Position numbers and translations under genes: made by a program
DNA from: Glycomyces harbinensis
GTDB lineage: Bacteria > Actinomycetota > Actinomycetes > Mycobacteriales > Micromonosporaceae
NCBI RefSeq assembly: GCF_900101745.1
Contig: NZ_FNAD01000014.1
Location: 104,489-168,488 of the forward strand
Direction of reading: 5' to 3'
DNA length: 64,000 bases
The notes under the pieces: generated by a model
Seen by the model: the letters and a program-made list of their open reading frames with translations, nothing else
The model's database searches: none
What the model was told of the DNA's origin: nothing
Shown: positions 34,011 to 42,681 of the stretch, one piece after another
Layout: each line of letters begins with the position of its first letter
Position numbering within the stretch: the stretch's first letter is position 1

Positions 34011-34966
34011 CGACCGCACGGGCGATCGGCCCGGCCGTACTCGGCTCGATGACGTTCGCCGACACCGTGGACGAAGGCGCCGCGGCCGACATCCTCGACC
34101 TCGCCGCCGACGCGGGCGTCCGGATGATCGACACCGCCAACGCCTACGCCGGCGGCGAGACCGAACGGATGCTCGGCCGCCTCCTCGCCGCCGACCCCGA
34201 CCGCTTCCTCATCGCCACCAAAGCCGGCATGCCGCACCCCGACGCCGACGACCGGCCCCTGCTCTCTCCCGGCGCACTCCGTTCGAGCCTGAAAGGCAGC
34301 CTCGAACGGCTCGGCCGCGACCGCGTCGACCTGTTCTACCTCCACCAGCCCGACCGCGACACCCCGCTCGAGCAGACCCTGACGACGATCGGCGAACTCC
34401 TCGCCGAGGGCGCCATCGGCGCCTACGGCGTCTCCAACTACGCCGCATGGCAGATCTCCCAGATCCAGGCGACCGCCGACCGCCTCGGCATCGCCCGCCC
34501 CGCCGTCGCTCAGCAGCTCTACAACCTCGTCGCCCGCGGCCTCGAATCCGAGTACGCCGAGTTCGCGCAGACCACCGGTCTGTCCACGATGGTCTACAAC
34601 CCGCTCGGCGGCGGCCTGCTCGCCGGCCGCCACCGGTTCGAGCAGCGACCCGAGACGGGCCGCTTCGCCACCTCGCGGCTCGCCCCGATGTACACCGACC
34701 GGTACTGGAACGAGCAACTGTTCACCGCGATCGACGCCCTCGCGCGGATCGCCGCCGACGCCGACATGCCCCTGACCGAACTGTCGCTGCGCTGGCTGAT
34801 CGGCAAGCCCGCCACCGCCGCAGTCCTGGTCGGCGGCTCCGCACCCGACCAGATCGCCGCCAACCTCGCCGCCCTCGCCAAGGGCCCGCTGCCCGCCGAC
34901 GCGACCACCGCCTGCGACGAGGTGGGCCGGGCCCTGCGCGGCCCGATGCCCGCCTACAACCGATGA
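34007..34966 (+). CDS. Aldo/keto reductase
   Basis: 319-residue (beta/alpha)8 oxidoreductase. The catalytic tetrad is Asp42, Tyr47, Lys72 and His113 (in DTANAYAGG, ATKAGM and FYLHQPD). Family members use NADP(H) to interconvert sugar aldehydes or ketones and alcohols. The sequence fits the sugar-dehydrogenase-like YghZ/AKR11-14 type. Coupled to the dehydrogenase by a four-base overlap, and its stop overlaps an ATG (34963) just before the aldolase. Its role may be the reduction or oxidation of the C4 aldehyde feeding or leaving the acid-sugar route. Confidence 0.9.
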   Translation: MTTARAIGPAVLGSMTFADTVDEGAAADILDLAADAGVRMIDTANAYAGGETERMLGRLLAADPDRFLIATKAGMPHPDADDRPLLSPGALRSSLKGSLERLGRDRVDLFYLHQPDRDTPLEQTLTTIGELLAEGAIGAYGVSNYAAWQISQIQATADRLGIARPAVAQQLYNLVARGLESEYAEFAQTTGLSTMVYNPLGGGLLAGRHRFEQRPETGRFATSRLAPMYTDRYWNEQLFTAIDALARIAADADMPLTELSLRWLIGKPATAAVLVGGSAPDQIAANLAALAKGPLPADATTACDEVGRALRGPMPAYNR

Positions 34967-34977
34967 GGAGCAACCAC

Positions 34978-35733
34978 ATGCACCATTCGTCCTTTGTCGA
35001 CACTCTCCGCGACGGCGGCACCGCCGTCGGCTACTGGACCGTGCTCGACGCACCCGTGGCGACCGAACGGGTCTCGATGACCGGCTACGACTACATCGGC
35101 ATCGACGCGCAGCACGGCCTCATGGGCTACGACGGCGTCCTGCGCAACCTCATGGCCGTCGACGCCGGGCACCGCGCCGCGGGCGTCGTCCGCGTGGCGG
35201 CCAACGACCCCGTCGGCATCGGCCAGGCCCTCGACGCCGGCGCCCTCGGCGTGATCGTCCCGCTCGTCGACACCGCCGACGACGCGGCCGCGGCCGTCCG
35301 CGCCGCACGCTACTCCGGACGCCGCTCCTACGGCCCCATGCGATCCGGCCTGCGCGTCGGACCGCGCCCGGTCGAATCCGACCGCCAGGTCCTCGTCCTC
35401 GCCATGATCGAGACCGAGCAGGGCCTCGCCAACGTCGAGGACATCGCCCGGGTCGACGGCCTCGACGGCCTCTACATCGGACCCTCCGACCTCATGCTGG
35501 CCGTCGGCGGCGCCTACCCCGCCGACCCCGAGCACACCGACGCACTCGAAGCCGCCGTCGAACGCACCCGCGCCGCCGCCGAAGCGGCCGGAATCGTGCC
35601 CGCGATCCACACCCTCGACGGCGCGACCGCCCGCAAGCGCCTCCAGGCCGGGTTCCGCATGGTCACCATCGCCTCGGACCTGACCCACCTCGAAGCGGCG
35701 GCCCGGAGCCACCTCGCCGAAGCGAAGGCGTGA
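34978..35733 (+). CDS. HpcH/HpaI-family aldolase
   Basis: 251-residue class II aldolase of the 2,4-dihydroxyhept-2-ene-1,7-dioate / 2-keto-3-deoxy-acid type. Signatures: GIDAQHGLMGYDG, the metal-binding Glu in MIETEQGLANV and Asp in YIGPSDL. These enzymes cleave 2-oxo-4-hydroxy acids to pyruvate (or hydroxypyruvate) plus an aldehyde. GAGGAG seven bases before the ATG at 34978 supports that start over the overlapping ATG at 34963. Its presence beside a kinase/PdxA2 pair suggests a second branch of the pathway that ends in a retro-aldol step. Confidence 0.9.
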   Translation: MHHSSFVDTLRDGGTAVGYWTVLDAPVATERVSMTGYDYIGIDAQHGLMGYDGVLRNLMAVDAGHRAAGVVRVAANDPVGIGQALDAGALGVIVPLVDTADDAAAAVRAARYSGRRSYGPMRSGLRVGPRPVESDRQVLVLAMIETEQGLANVEDIARVDGLDGLYIGPSDLMLAVGGAYPADPEHTDALEAAVERTRAAAEAAGIVPAIHTLDGATARKRLQAGFRMVTIASDLTHLEAAARSHLAEAKA

Positions 35734-35738
35734 GGGCG

Positions 35739-37094
35739 ATGCCGCACGTGGCGGTCGTCGCCGACGACATGACCGGGGCCGCCGACTGCGCGCTGGCCTT
35801 CGGCGAGGCCGGCTGGCGCGCGCACCTCGAACTCGGCGACGGCTGGACGCCGTTCCCCGGCGACGACGCCCATGCGGCGGCGGCGTTCTCGACCGACGCG
35901 CGAGCCTCCGCCGACGCGCGGGCCGCCACCGAACGCGCCGTGCGCGCCGCCCGCGCCGCCGGAGCGGACCGGATCTACCTCAAGGTCGACAGCACCGGCC
36001 GCGGCACGCTCGCGGACCAGATCGCCGGTGCGCGTGCGGCCCTTGACGATCCGCTCACCGTGATCTGCCCGGCCTTCCCGGCGGTCGGCAGGACGGTCGA
36101 GGCCGGACGCCTCCGCGTGGACGGCCGCGAGGCGACCGAAGGCGTGGCCGGGGCCGACCCGATCACGCCGCTGCGCTCGAGCGACCTCACGGTGCTGGTC
36201 CCCGGGGCACGGACCGCTCTTGCCGGCGCCACCGGAGCGCGGACCGCGGATCGGCTTCCCGCCGAACCGTCCGACTCGCCGATCGCGGACCGCCTTCTCG
36301 CGGATGACTCCGCCGCGCGAGAGGAGGACCGGTCGACCGACGGCGCCTCCGGGCCGCACGCCGACCGGCTCGTCGCCGGCGCCTCCGGGCCGCTGATTCT
36401 CGACGCGACGACCGAAGGGGACTTGGACCGGCTCGCCGTTCGGATCGCCGACCTCGAAGAGCGGCAACCGGTGCTGGCCGTCGGCTCGGCGGGACTGGCC
36501 CGCGCGCTCGCCCGCGTCTGGCACTCCGCGCCGCACGACGTGACCGTCCCGGCTCCCGGGACCGACCTGGTGGTCGTCTCCTCTCTCAACCCGGCGACCC
36601 GGGCCCAAGTGGCCCATGCCGAAGCCCATGGCGCCGTCCACGGCGAACTCGACGTCGAGCGCATGAGCGACGCCGAACTCGAAGCCGCCGTCGGCGACCT
36701 CCTACGGTCCGGCCGACCCGCCATCGCCTCGACCAGCGCCCCGGTCGCGGAGAAAACGAGCCTCGGCGGCAACGGCCCCGACCTCGCCACCGTCCCGCGA
36801 GGTAGCGCTGAACCCACCGAAGGCGTTGGGGCCCAACGGATCGCCCAGCGGCTCGGCGCCGCGGCCGCGCGGGCCGTCCTCGCCGAGCGTCCGGGCGTCG
36901 TCGGCTTCGTCGGCGGCGACGGCGCGAGCGCGGCGCTCACCGCGCTCGGCGAACCGCGCGCCCTCGTCGCCGGGCGGATCGCCCCGGGCGTCCCGCTTCT
37001 GCGCCTGCCCGTCACGGGCCTCGCCGCCTGGACGAAAGCGGGCGGATTCGGCCCGCCCACGCTGCTGACCGACCTCATCTTCCCCGTCCGCTGA
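35739..37094 (+). CDS. Four-carbon acid-sugar kinase (DUF1537 family)
   Basis: 451-residue kinase of the family that phosphorylates threonate, erythronate and related acids at O4. The N-terminal domain has VVADDMTGAADCALAFGEAG and YLKVDSTGRGTLA (acid-sugar binding); the C-terminal nucleotide-binding domain has VVSSLNPATRAQVAHAE and GFVGGDGASAAL. Between them (about 160-210) is a low-complexity insert with repeated ADRL and GASGP elements, not typical of the family and probably a surface loop. An upstream GTG (35730) overlapping the aldolase stop is a possible alternative start. Its product should be the substrate of the PdxA-like dehydrogenase next door. Confidence 0.9.
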   Translation: MPHVAVVADDMTGAADCALAFGEAGWRAHLELGDGWTPFPGDDAHAAAAFSTDARASADARAATERAVRAARAAGADRIYLKVDSTGRGTLADQIAGARAALDDPLTVICPAFPAVGRTVEAGRLRVDGREATEGVAGADPITPLRSSDLTVLVPGARTALAGATGARTADRLPAEPSDSPIADRLLADDSAAREEDRSTDGASGPHADRLVAGASGPLILDATTEGDLDRLAVRIADLEERQPVLAVGSAGLARALARVWHSAPHDVTVPAPGTDLVVVSSLNPATRAQVAHAEAHGAVHGELDVERMSDAELEAAVGDLLRSGRPAIASTSAPVAEKTSLGGNGPDLATVPRGSAEPTEGVGAQRIAQRLGAAAARAVLAERPGVVGFVGGDGASAALTALGEPRALVAGRIAPGVPLLRLPVTGLAAWTKAGGFGPPTLLTDLIFPVR

Positions 37095-37119
37095 CCATCC
37101 ACACAGGGAGACCAACACC

Positions 37120-38166
37120 ATGGACCGCCTTCCCCGCCTTGCCATCACCCAGGGCGACGTCGCCGGCATCGGCCCCGAGATCATCGCCCGCACGCTCCTT
37201 GAGCACCCCGAGCTGCGCACGCGCTGCGTGCCGGTGGTCGTGGGCGACGCCGACGCCATGCGCCGTGGCGCGCGCCTGGCCGGACTCGACCCCGCCGCGG
37301 TGGCCGTGATCGACGACCCGGCCGACGCGGCGAACGACCCCGGTCTCATCGAGATCGTGCAGACCGGCCCGTCCCTCGGCGACATCCCCCTCGGCGAGCT
37401 GTCCCCGGCGGCCGGCGACGGCGCGTACCGCTTCGTCGTGCGCGCCTGCGACCTCGCGAAGCAGGACAAGGTCGACGGCATCGTCACGCCCCCGCTCAAC
37501 AAGGCGGCCATGCACCTCGGCGGCCACCCGTACCCCGGCCACACCGAACTGCTCGCCCACGAGTTCGGGGTCGAGAACTTCTCCCTGGTCCTCGGCGCGG
37601 GCGACCTCTACCTGTTCCACCTCACCACGCACGTCTCGCTGCGCCGGGCCATCGACGACGTCACGGCCGAGCGCACCGACGACGTCATCGGCCTCGCCGC
37701 GGCCTTCGGCCGCGCCCTCGGCCGCGAGCACCCCCGGATCGGCCTCGCCGGACTCAACCCGCACGCGGGGGAGAACCGCCTCTTCGGCGACGAGGACGCC
37801 GACGTCCTCGCGCCCGCCGTGGCCCGCGCGCAGGCCCGCGGGATCGACGCCCACGGCCCGATCGCCGCCGACGCGCTGATCCCGCAGGCCGTGCGCGGCA
37901 AGTGGAACCTCGTCATCGCCTGCTACCACGACCAGGGCCACGCCCCGTTCAAGGCGGTCTACGGCGACGACGGCGTGAACATCACCGTCGGCCTGCCGGT
38001 CGTGCGGGTCTCCGTCGACCACGGGACGGCCTTCGACATCGCCGGCCAGGGCATCGCCCGCGAAGGCTCCCTCGTGCTCGCGATCGAGCGCGCCGCCGAA
38101 CTCGCCCCGGGCTGGCACCACGTCTGGGCCGAGGCCCGGCGCGAGCAGGGCCGCACCCCCGCATAG
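37120..38166 (+). CDS. pdxA2: PdxA2-type acid-sugar phosphate dehydrogenase
   Basis: 348-residue homologue of 4-hydroxythreonine-4-phosphate dehydrogenase. The metal-binding His171, His215 and His270 (TTHVSL, NPHAGEN, YHDQGHAP) are all present. In vitamin B6 synthesis PdxA acts on phosphohydroxythreonine, but copies beside DUF1537 kinases (PdxA2) oxidise and decarboxylate D-threonate- or D-erythronate-4-phosphate to dihydroxyacetone phosphate. The adjacent kinase therefore makes the catabolic role far more likely here. It is the last gene of the operon, 25 bases after the kinase stop, with its own AGGGAG site. Confidence 0.9.
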   Translation: MDRLPRLAITQGDVAGIGPEIIARTLLEHPELRTRCVPVVVGDADAMRRGARLAGLDPAAVAVIDDPADAANDPGLIEIVQTGPSLGDIPLGELSPAAGDGAYRFVVRACDLAKQDKVDGIVTPPLNKAAMHLGGHPYPGHTELLAHEFGVENFSLVLGAGDLYLFHLTTHVSLRRAIDDVTAERTDDVIGLAAAFGRALGREHPRIGLAGLNPHAGENRLFGDEDADVLAPAVARAQARGIDAHGPIAADALIPQAVRGKWNLVIACYHDQGHAPFKAVYGDDGVNITVGLPVVRVSVDHGTAFDIAGQGIAREGSLVLAIERAAELAPGWHHVWAEARREQGRTPA

Positions 38167-38254
38167 CGGCCGGCATCCGGGACGGGACCGAACCCCGTGA
38201 GCCCCACCCGTTCGGCCCGTTCCGGAGCTGATGTGGCCGTTGGATACTTGACCG

Positions 38255-39073
38255 GTGACCGCACCCTCCCCGCCGCAGACCTCCAAAGCCGGCCTCGGCA
38301 TGCTGCTGCTCGCCCTGCCCTGCGGCCTCGCCGCGTGGTACCTCCTCAAGCAGGGCAACGCCGAAGCCCACCTCATCGCCTGGGAGTGCTGGGGCGGCGA
38401 GTGCAGCACCGACGACCCCCGCGTCTTCCTGTTCATCGGCGGCATCGCGGCGAACATCGCCTGCTCGGTGCTCGCGATGCCGGTGCTGCGGATGATCGCC
38501 TTCGGCGGTGCCGTGGCCCTCGGCCCGCTCGCCGCGATCCGGGGCTGGCGGGAGGCCGTCGCCGGCGGCCTGCCCGCCGCGGAGGTCGCCGCCGAGATCA
38601 GGATCTGGAGCGTCGTGGCCGGCGTCGGCATCGTCATCGCCCTGCTCGGGCTGGTGCACGAACTGCGCGTGACCGCGGCCTTCTCCGCGCTGCTCGGCCG
38701 CGAGCGCGTCGAGGCCGCGCTGGAGGACTACCGGGACGCCGAGCCCGGCGGCGGCCTCGGCTCCGGGACCCTCGTCTTCCGCGACCGGACCGGCCACCGG
38801 CACCGCGTCGAGATCCGCGCCCGGCGGAGCTGGATGCGGACGCCGCTCACGGCGGTCTACCCTCCGCGCGATCCCGCCCGCGCCAGGGTCGCCCTGCCGT
38901 GGCTGCGCAAGATGCTCTCGGCGGAGTCCGCCGAGACGACGGCCGAGACCCGGACGCCCGCGGCCGCGTCATCGCTCGTGGTGGAACTCGAGCGCCTCAC
39001 CGCCCTCCGCCGAGAAGGCCACCTCACCGAGGAGGAGTTCCGCCTCGCCAAGCGCCGCCTGCTCGAACCCTGA
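38255..39073 (+). CDS. Membrane protein with C-terminal SHOCT domain
   Basis: 272-residue protein starting at GTG. Three hydrophobic segments lie near residues 14-32, 55-92 and 118-140. A cytoplasmic region of beta character follows (VFRDRTGHRHRVEIRARR), then an Ala/Glu-rich linker and a short SHOCT motif at 245-272 (LTALRREGHLTEEEFRLAK). SHOCT modules are oligomerisation tails found on many actinobacterial membrane proteins. No enzymatic motif. It follows the acid-sugar operon by 88 bases but shows no functional link to it. Confidence 0.75.
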   Translation: MTAPSPPQTSKAGLGMLLLALPCGLAAWYLLKQGNAEAHLIAWECWGGECSTDDPRVFLFIGGIAANIACSVLAMPVLRMIAFGGAVALGPLAAIRGWREAVAGGLPAAEVAAEIRIWSVVAGVGIVIALLGLVHELRVTAAFSALLGRERVEAALEDYRDAEPGGGLGSGTLVFRDRTGHRHRVEIRARRSWMRTPLTAVYPPRDPARARVALPWLRKMLSAESAETTAETRTPAAASSLVVELERLTALRREGHLTEEEFRLAKRRLLEP

Positions 39074-39146
39074 GGGACACCGCCCGTGGCGTCGCTCGCT
39101 TACCATGCAGGAGCGCACTGTTCGTTTCGGCTGATGTGGACCCCCG

Positions 39147-39992
39147 ATGACCGGCGAAGGCCAGAGCTCGACTCCTCCCCGTCGAGGGAGCCGTCTGCCG
39201 CTCATCTTCGCCGTGACGATGGGACTGCTCCTGACAGTGCCGGTGGGCATCTGGATCTTCAGCGCGGTCGGCCCCGGAGTCGACACGACCGTCACCGAGT
39301 CGCCGTCCGGTGAGCCGGTGCCGCTGCGGGCGACGCTGCTGGACATCGATGCGAACTCGGAGTGCCCGGCCGTCATCTTCGCGGCCGAGTCGGCCGCGGT
39401 CGCGGACGCTCTGATCGAGGAGCACCCCTACGCCGCCGACCCGAGCGGCCTCTGGACCGAGGCGGTCGGGGCCGGAGCCTACGCCGCATGGGGCCTCATC
39501 GCCGAGTTCAGCCTCCAGAGCGACCTGCCGCAGCAGGTCACGGTCTTCGACGTTCGCGCCGAGGTGGCCGCCGAGAGCCCGCCGGTCGAAGGCGGCACGC
39601 TGATGACGCTGAGCGACTGCGCCGGTGAGGGCCACGAGCAGATGGGCCTCGTCCTCAACGCCCCCGAGCAGGGGCCGTTCCTGTACGAGGACGAACCCGG
39701 CAAGGTCTTGTCCGATGCGGAGTTCTTCGACCGGGAGTCGATCCCCGTCGCGGCGGGGGACAAGGCCACCGTCCGGCTCGAGGTGCTGCTCGACGGCGCC
39801 TACCCGGCGGGGGCGTACGAGTTCGACCTGGTGGTCGACTACGAAGTCGACGGCGAGGCCGCCTCCGTCGTGGTGGACGCCGGCGGCGAGCCGTTCCGGA
39901 TCGCGACCGCGGGATGCTCCGCGCAGGTCGTCGAGCCGGTCGAGACCGTCGATCGGCCGCTGCCCTATCAAGTCCTCGACGGCGCCTGCTGA
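39147..39992 (+). CDS. Membrane-anchored envelope protein of unknown function
   Basis: 281 residues: short basic cytoplasmic tail, one transmembrane helix (LPLIFAVTMGLLLTVPVGIW, about 17-36) and an acidic extracellular beta-rich domain (about 45-281) with several Cys (ECPAV, LSDCAG, AGCSA, DGAC at the end). Type II topology or uncleaved signal anchor. No family was recognised. General style (acidic outer domain, single N-terminal anchor) is like the neighbours at 40425-41333 and 41488-42681. Confidence 0.7.
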   Translation: MTGEGQSSTPPRRGSRLPLIFAVTMGLLLTVPVGIWIFSAVGPGVDTTVTESPSGEPVPLRATLLDIDANSECPAVIFAAESAAVADALIEEHPYAADPSGLWTEAVGAGAYAAWGLIAEFSLQSDLPQQVTVFDVRAEVAAESPPVEGGTLMTLSDCAGEGHEQMGLVLNAPEQGPFLYEDEPGKVLSDAEFFDRESIPVAAGDKATVRLEVLLDGAYPAGAYEFDLVVDYEVDGEAASVVVDAGGEPFRIATAGCSAQVVEPVETVDRPLPYQVLDGAC

Positions 39993-40031
39993 ACGCCGCG
40001 CCGTGCCCCGCCGCCGAAGGATCGAGAAGCC

Positions 40032-40415
40032 ATGATGTGGTTCGGCCGTAGCAGACAGGTCAGCGACCTCCGACGTGAAGTGCTGGTGCTCGTGAAGGAG
40101 CAGCAGCGGACCAACGACCTCCTGGCCGAGATCCTCGAGCACCAGCGCGAGTCCGAGGCCGACCGGGACATCGAGCCCTCCCTGCTGCGATCCAACTTCC
40201 ACCTGGCGCACGGCGCCGTCATGCTCGCCGGAGCGAGCGTGGCGGTGGCGATCGTCGCCCTGGTCGCCGGGTTGCCCTTCTCGTGGCTGAAACTCGTCGC
40301 CGTCCTCTGTGCGGGCATCGCCACGCTGGTGCTGCTCGTGGGCGCGGCGTCCCAGTACCTTCAGGGCGGGGCGGCGCTGCGACGCGGCCGCGGTGCGGAA
40401 GGCAAGCGGCGCTGA
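40032..40415 (+). CDS. Small two-helix membrane protein with N-terminal coiled coil
   Basis: 127 residues. Residues about 8-42 are heptad-like (LRREVLVLVKEQQRTNDLLA, then EILEHQRE), then two transmembrane helices (about 60-80 and 86-108) and a basic tail. The charge pattern puts both ends in the cytoplasm. No known family; a small scaffold or regulator of membrane neighbours is possible. Starts 39 bases after the preceding gene. Confidence 0.65.
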   Translation: MMWFGRSRQVSDLRREVLVLVKEQQRTNDLLAEILEHQRESEADRDIEPSLLRSNFHLAHGAVMLAGASVAVAIVALVAGLPFSWLKLVAVLCAGIATLVLLVGAASQYLQGGAALRRGRGAEGKRR

Positions 40416-40424
40416 GAAATCCGC

Positions 40425-41333
40425 CTATTCCTCCCACACGACTTCGGCGAGTTGGAGATGGAACTCCGTCTTGGACAGGTCCGCCTCCGCCGGAATGTTC
40501 CGCCCCAGCATCACGGCCGTGCGATCCGATTCGCCCGGCGGCAGCACCTCGGTCTCCAGCGTTACGAAGTCCTCGGCGCCCACCACGGCGCCGTCCGCGT
40601 CGCGGAGCACGGCGATGAGGACGGCGTCGATCGCGAAGTCGGCCGGCGAGTCGAAGCGGATCATCGCCGTGATGTCCTCCAGGTCGACGCCCGGCCGCCG
40701 GTCGATCGCGATGACCTCGATCTCGGTGAGCCCCGGGTCCCCGCCCTCGGCGTATGCGGCGCGCCGATGATCGGATTCGGGCGTGTACCAGCGGACCTCG
40801 GTCACGACGAACTCCACGCCGGGGTCGGTCTCGCAACCGTCGCAGGCGTCGGCGAGCCACCACTGGGCGAAGGCGCTCGATCCGGGGCTGACGAACGCGC
40901 CCCTCGTGAGCATGGCGGGCTCGACGCCGGACGGCCCGTCGACTCGAGCCTCAGCGGTGACCAGGGCGAAATGGTCGGGGTTCGCATTGACGAACTCCGC
41001 CGCCGCCCTCACCACCCTCGCCGGGCCGTCGAATCCGTCCTCCAGAACGGTGTTGAAACCGTGGTCGCCGAGCGACACCGACTCGGCACCGGGCATCGAG
41101 CCGTCGAAGCCGTCCCATCGGTCCAGGGGGATGAAGCCCTCCGGAGGGAGCATGTTGAGCCCGGGTTCGAGCTCGGCGGCCTCCGCCGAGTCCGCGGCGG
41201 GACCGGGAATCGCGTCGACCCCGTCGGTGAAGAGCCGTGAATCGATCGGCGCGACCGAGACGAGGACGGCGGCGCCGACGGCGATGACCGTGCCCGCCAG
41301 ATACACCAGTGGCCAATGGGGTCTGATCGTCAC
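40425..41333 (-). CDS. Membrane-anchored envelope protein of unknown function
   Basis: 302 residues with an N-terminal anchor (PLVYLAGTVIAVGAAVLVSV, about 8-27) and a strongly acidic outer domain. A CDGCETD motif near residue 172 carries two Cys. The second half contains a run of beta strands (VEFVVTEVRWYTP, EIEVIAIDRRPGV, FAIDAVLIAVLRDADGAVVG) typical of extracellular immunoglobulin-like folds. No homologous family identified by eye. Transcribed divergently from the gene at 41488. Confidence 0.7.
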   Translation of the reverse strand: MTIRPHWPLVYLAGTVIAVGAAVLVSVAPIDSRLFTDGVDAIPGPAADSAEAAELEPGLNMLPPEGFIPLDRWDGFDGSMPGAESVSLGDHGFNTVLEDGFDGPARVVRAAAEFVNANPDHFALVTAEARVDGPSGVEPAMLTRGAFVSPGSSAFAQWWLADACDGCETDPGVEFVVTEVRWYTPESDHRRAAYAEGGDPGLTEIEVIAIDRRPGVDLEDITAMIRFDSPADFAIDAVLIAVLRDADGAVVGAEDFVTLETEVLPPGESDRTAVMLGRNIPAEADLSKTEFHLQLAEVVWEE

Positions 41334-41487
41334 CGCTCACCTCGCGCGCTGGAGAACTCTCTCGACGACCAGCATATTCGCGGCACCCCGATGCGCTGTC
41401 ACCAAGCGGTAACATGGCATGGCGGCCGCATCGACCTCCCCCGAACGAAGGTGGCGCTTGAACACCATTGTGACGCAAGGTGAAAGA

Positions 41488-42681
41488 ATGGTGCGCGGGT
41501 CGCTTGAGGCCTTGCGCCGCCCGCGAGTCGGCCGCCTGCTGGCCATCGCCTTCGTCCTCGCGACCGCGGCCGCCACCACCGTCACGGCCGTTCGCACGGC
41601 CGACGCCTGGTCGCAGGCCGAAGCGCCGCAACGCGCCGTCCGCGACTTCCTGCAAGCCTCGCTCGACGGCGACGTCGAGGCCGCCCTCGCGCTCGTCACC
41701 GACCCGGACCAGAACCGGAGCCTGCTCGTTCCCGAGGCGCTGGACGCCGACTGGGAGATCGACGGCCTCAGCCTGATCGAACCCGTTCGCAGCCTCGGCC
41801 CGGGCTCGAACGCCGAGTCGGCGACGGTCCGGGCGACCGTTCGCGGGCCGGAGGACACCGTGCTCTCCGCCGACTTCGCGCTGGTGGGCGGGGGCGGAGA
41901 CTGGAAGGTCCTCGATCCGTTCGGCCGGGTCCGCGCCAGCCGCGCGCTCGTGCCGTACTTCGAGGTGAACGGGCACCGCCTCGAACTCTCCGAGTTCGAT
42001 GACGAGGCCCTCGTGCTGCCGGTGCTGCCCGGCCTGTACACGTTCTTCTCCGAGGAGATCAGCGTCCTCGAACCGGCGCACGGCCCGCTGCTGCTCCTGG
42101 GGGACCAGGCCGTGGAGATCGGCTCGCAGACCCAGGGGGCCTACGGCGGCACCGCCCCGTTCGAACCGGCCTTCAAGCTGCGCGACGACATCGAAGAGCC
42201 GGTGCAGGAACACGTGGAGGCGTACCTCGAGGACTGCGCGGCGCGCGCGGGCGTCGAATGGCCGCCCGAGTGCCCGTTCGGCCTCGCCGCCTCCAGCCTC
42301 GACGAGAGGGTCGCCTACAGCGTCCTCGGCACCGTCACCTACGCCGATGCGGCCTGGACCGTCGCGGAGCACCCCGAAGCCGTGCTCACCGCCCCCGCGC
42401 CGCGTTTCGATCAGGGGCCGCTGCGGCTCACGTTCCGCAGCGAGGGAAGCCTGGAGACCGTCGTCCACGTCGTCTCCACCCACGGGTGGGACTACTACGG
42501 AATGCCCGAGACCGTCGAGTACGACCCGCCCGCCGAGTACGTCTTCAGCTGTCCGCTGTGGATTCTCGATCTCCAGGTCCAGATCACCGGGGACGGCGGC
42601 TTCGCGATCGCGCCCGTCCCCGAACCTCCGGAGGACGAGTGGTCGATCCACACCGCCGATCCCGGTACTAAGTGCTGGTGA
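41488..42681 (+). CDS. Membrane-anchored envelope protein, NTF2-like segment
   Basis: 397 residues. The ATG at 41488 has AAGGTGA upstream and starts just before the membrane anchor (VGRLLAIAFVLATAAATTVT); an ATG at 41419 would add 23 residues. Residues about 45-130 (PQRAVRDFLQASLDGDVEAA, then ADWEIDGLSL and WKVLDPFGRV) look like an NTF2-like lipoprotein/DUF4878 domain. The remaining extracellular part ends in a Cys-Trp. Function unknown. With the genes at 39147 and 40425 it forms a patch of lineage-specific surface proteins. Confidence 0.7.
   Translation: MVRGSLEALRRPRVGRLLAIAFVLATAAATTVTAVRTADAWSQAEAPQRAVRDFLQASLDGDVEAALALVTDPDQNRSLLVPEALDADWEIDGLSLIEPVRSLGPGSNAESATVRATVRGPEDTVLSADFALVGGGGDWKVLDPFGRVRASRALVPYFEVNGHRLELSEFDDEALVLPVLPGLYTFFSEEISVLEPAHGPLLLLGDQAVEIGSQTQGAYGGTAPFEPAFKLRDDIEEPVQEHVEAYLEDCAARAGVEWPPECPFGLAASSLDERVAYSVLGTVTYADAAWTVAEHPEAVLTAPAPRFDQGPLRLTFRSEGSLETVVHVVSTHGWDYYGMPETVEYDPPAEYVFSCPLWILDLQVQITGDGGFAIAPVPEPPEDEWSIHTADPGTKCW

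Noticed and set aside
37120..38166. Vitamin B6 biosynthesis role for the PdxA homologue
   Set aside because: Adjacent DUF1537 kinase and DeoR control fit the catabolic PdxA2 group instead.
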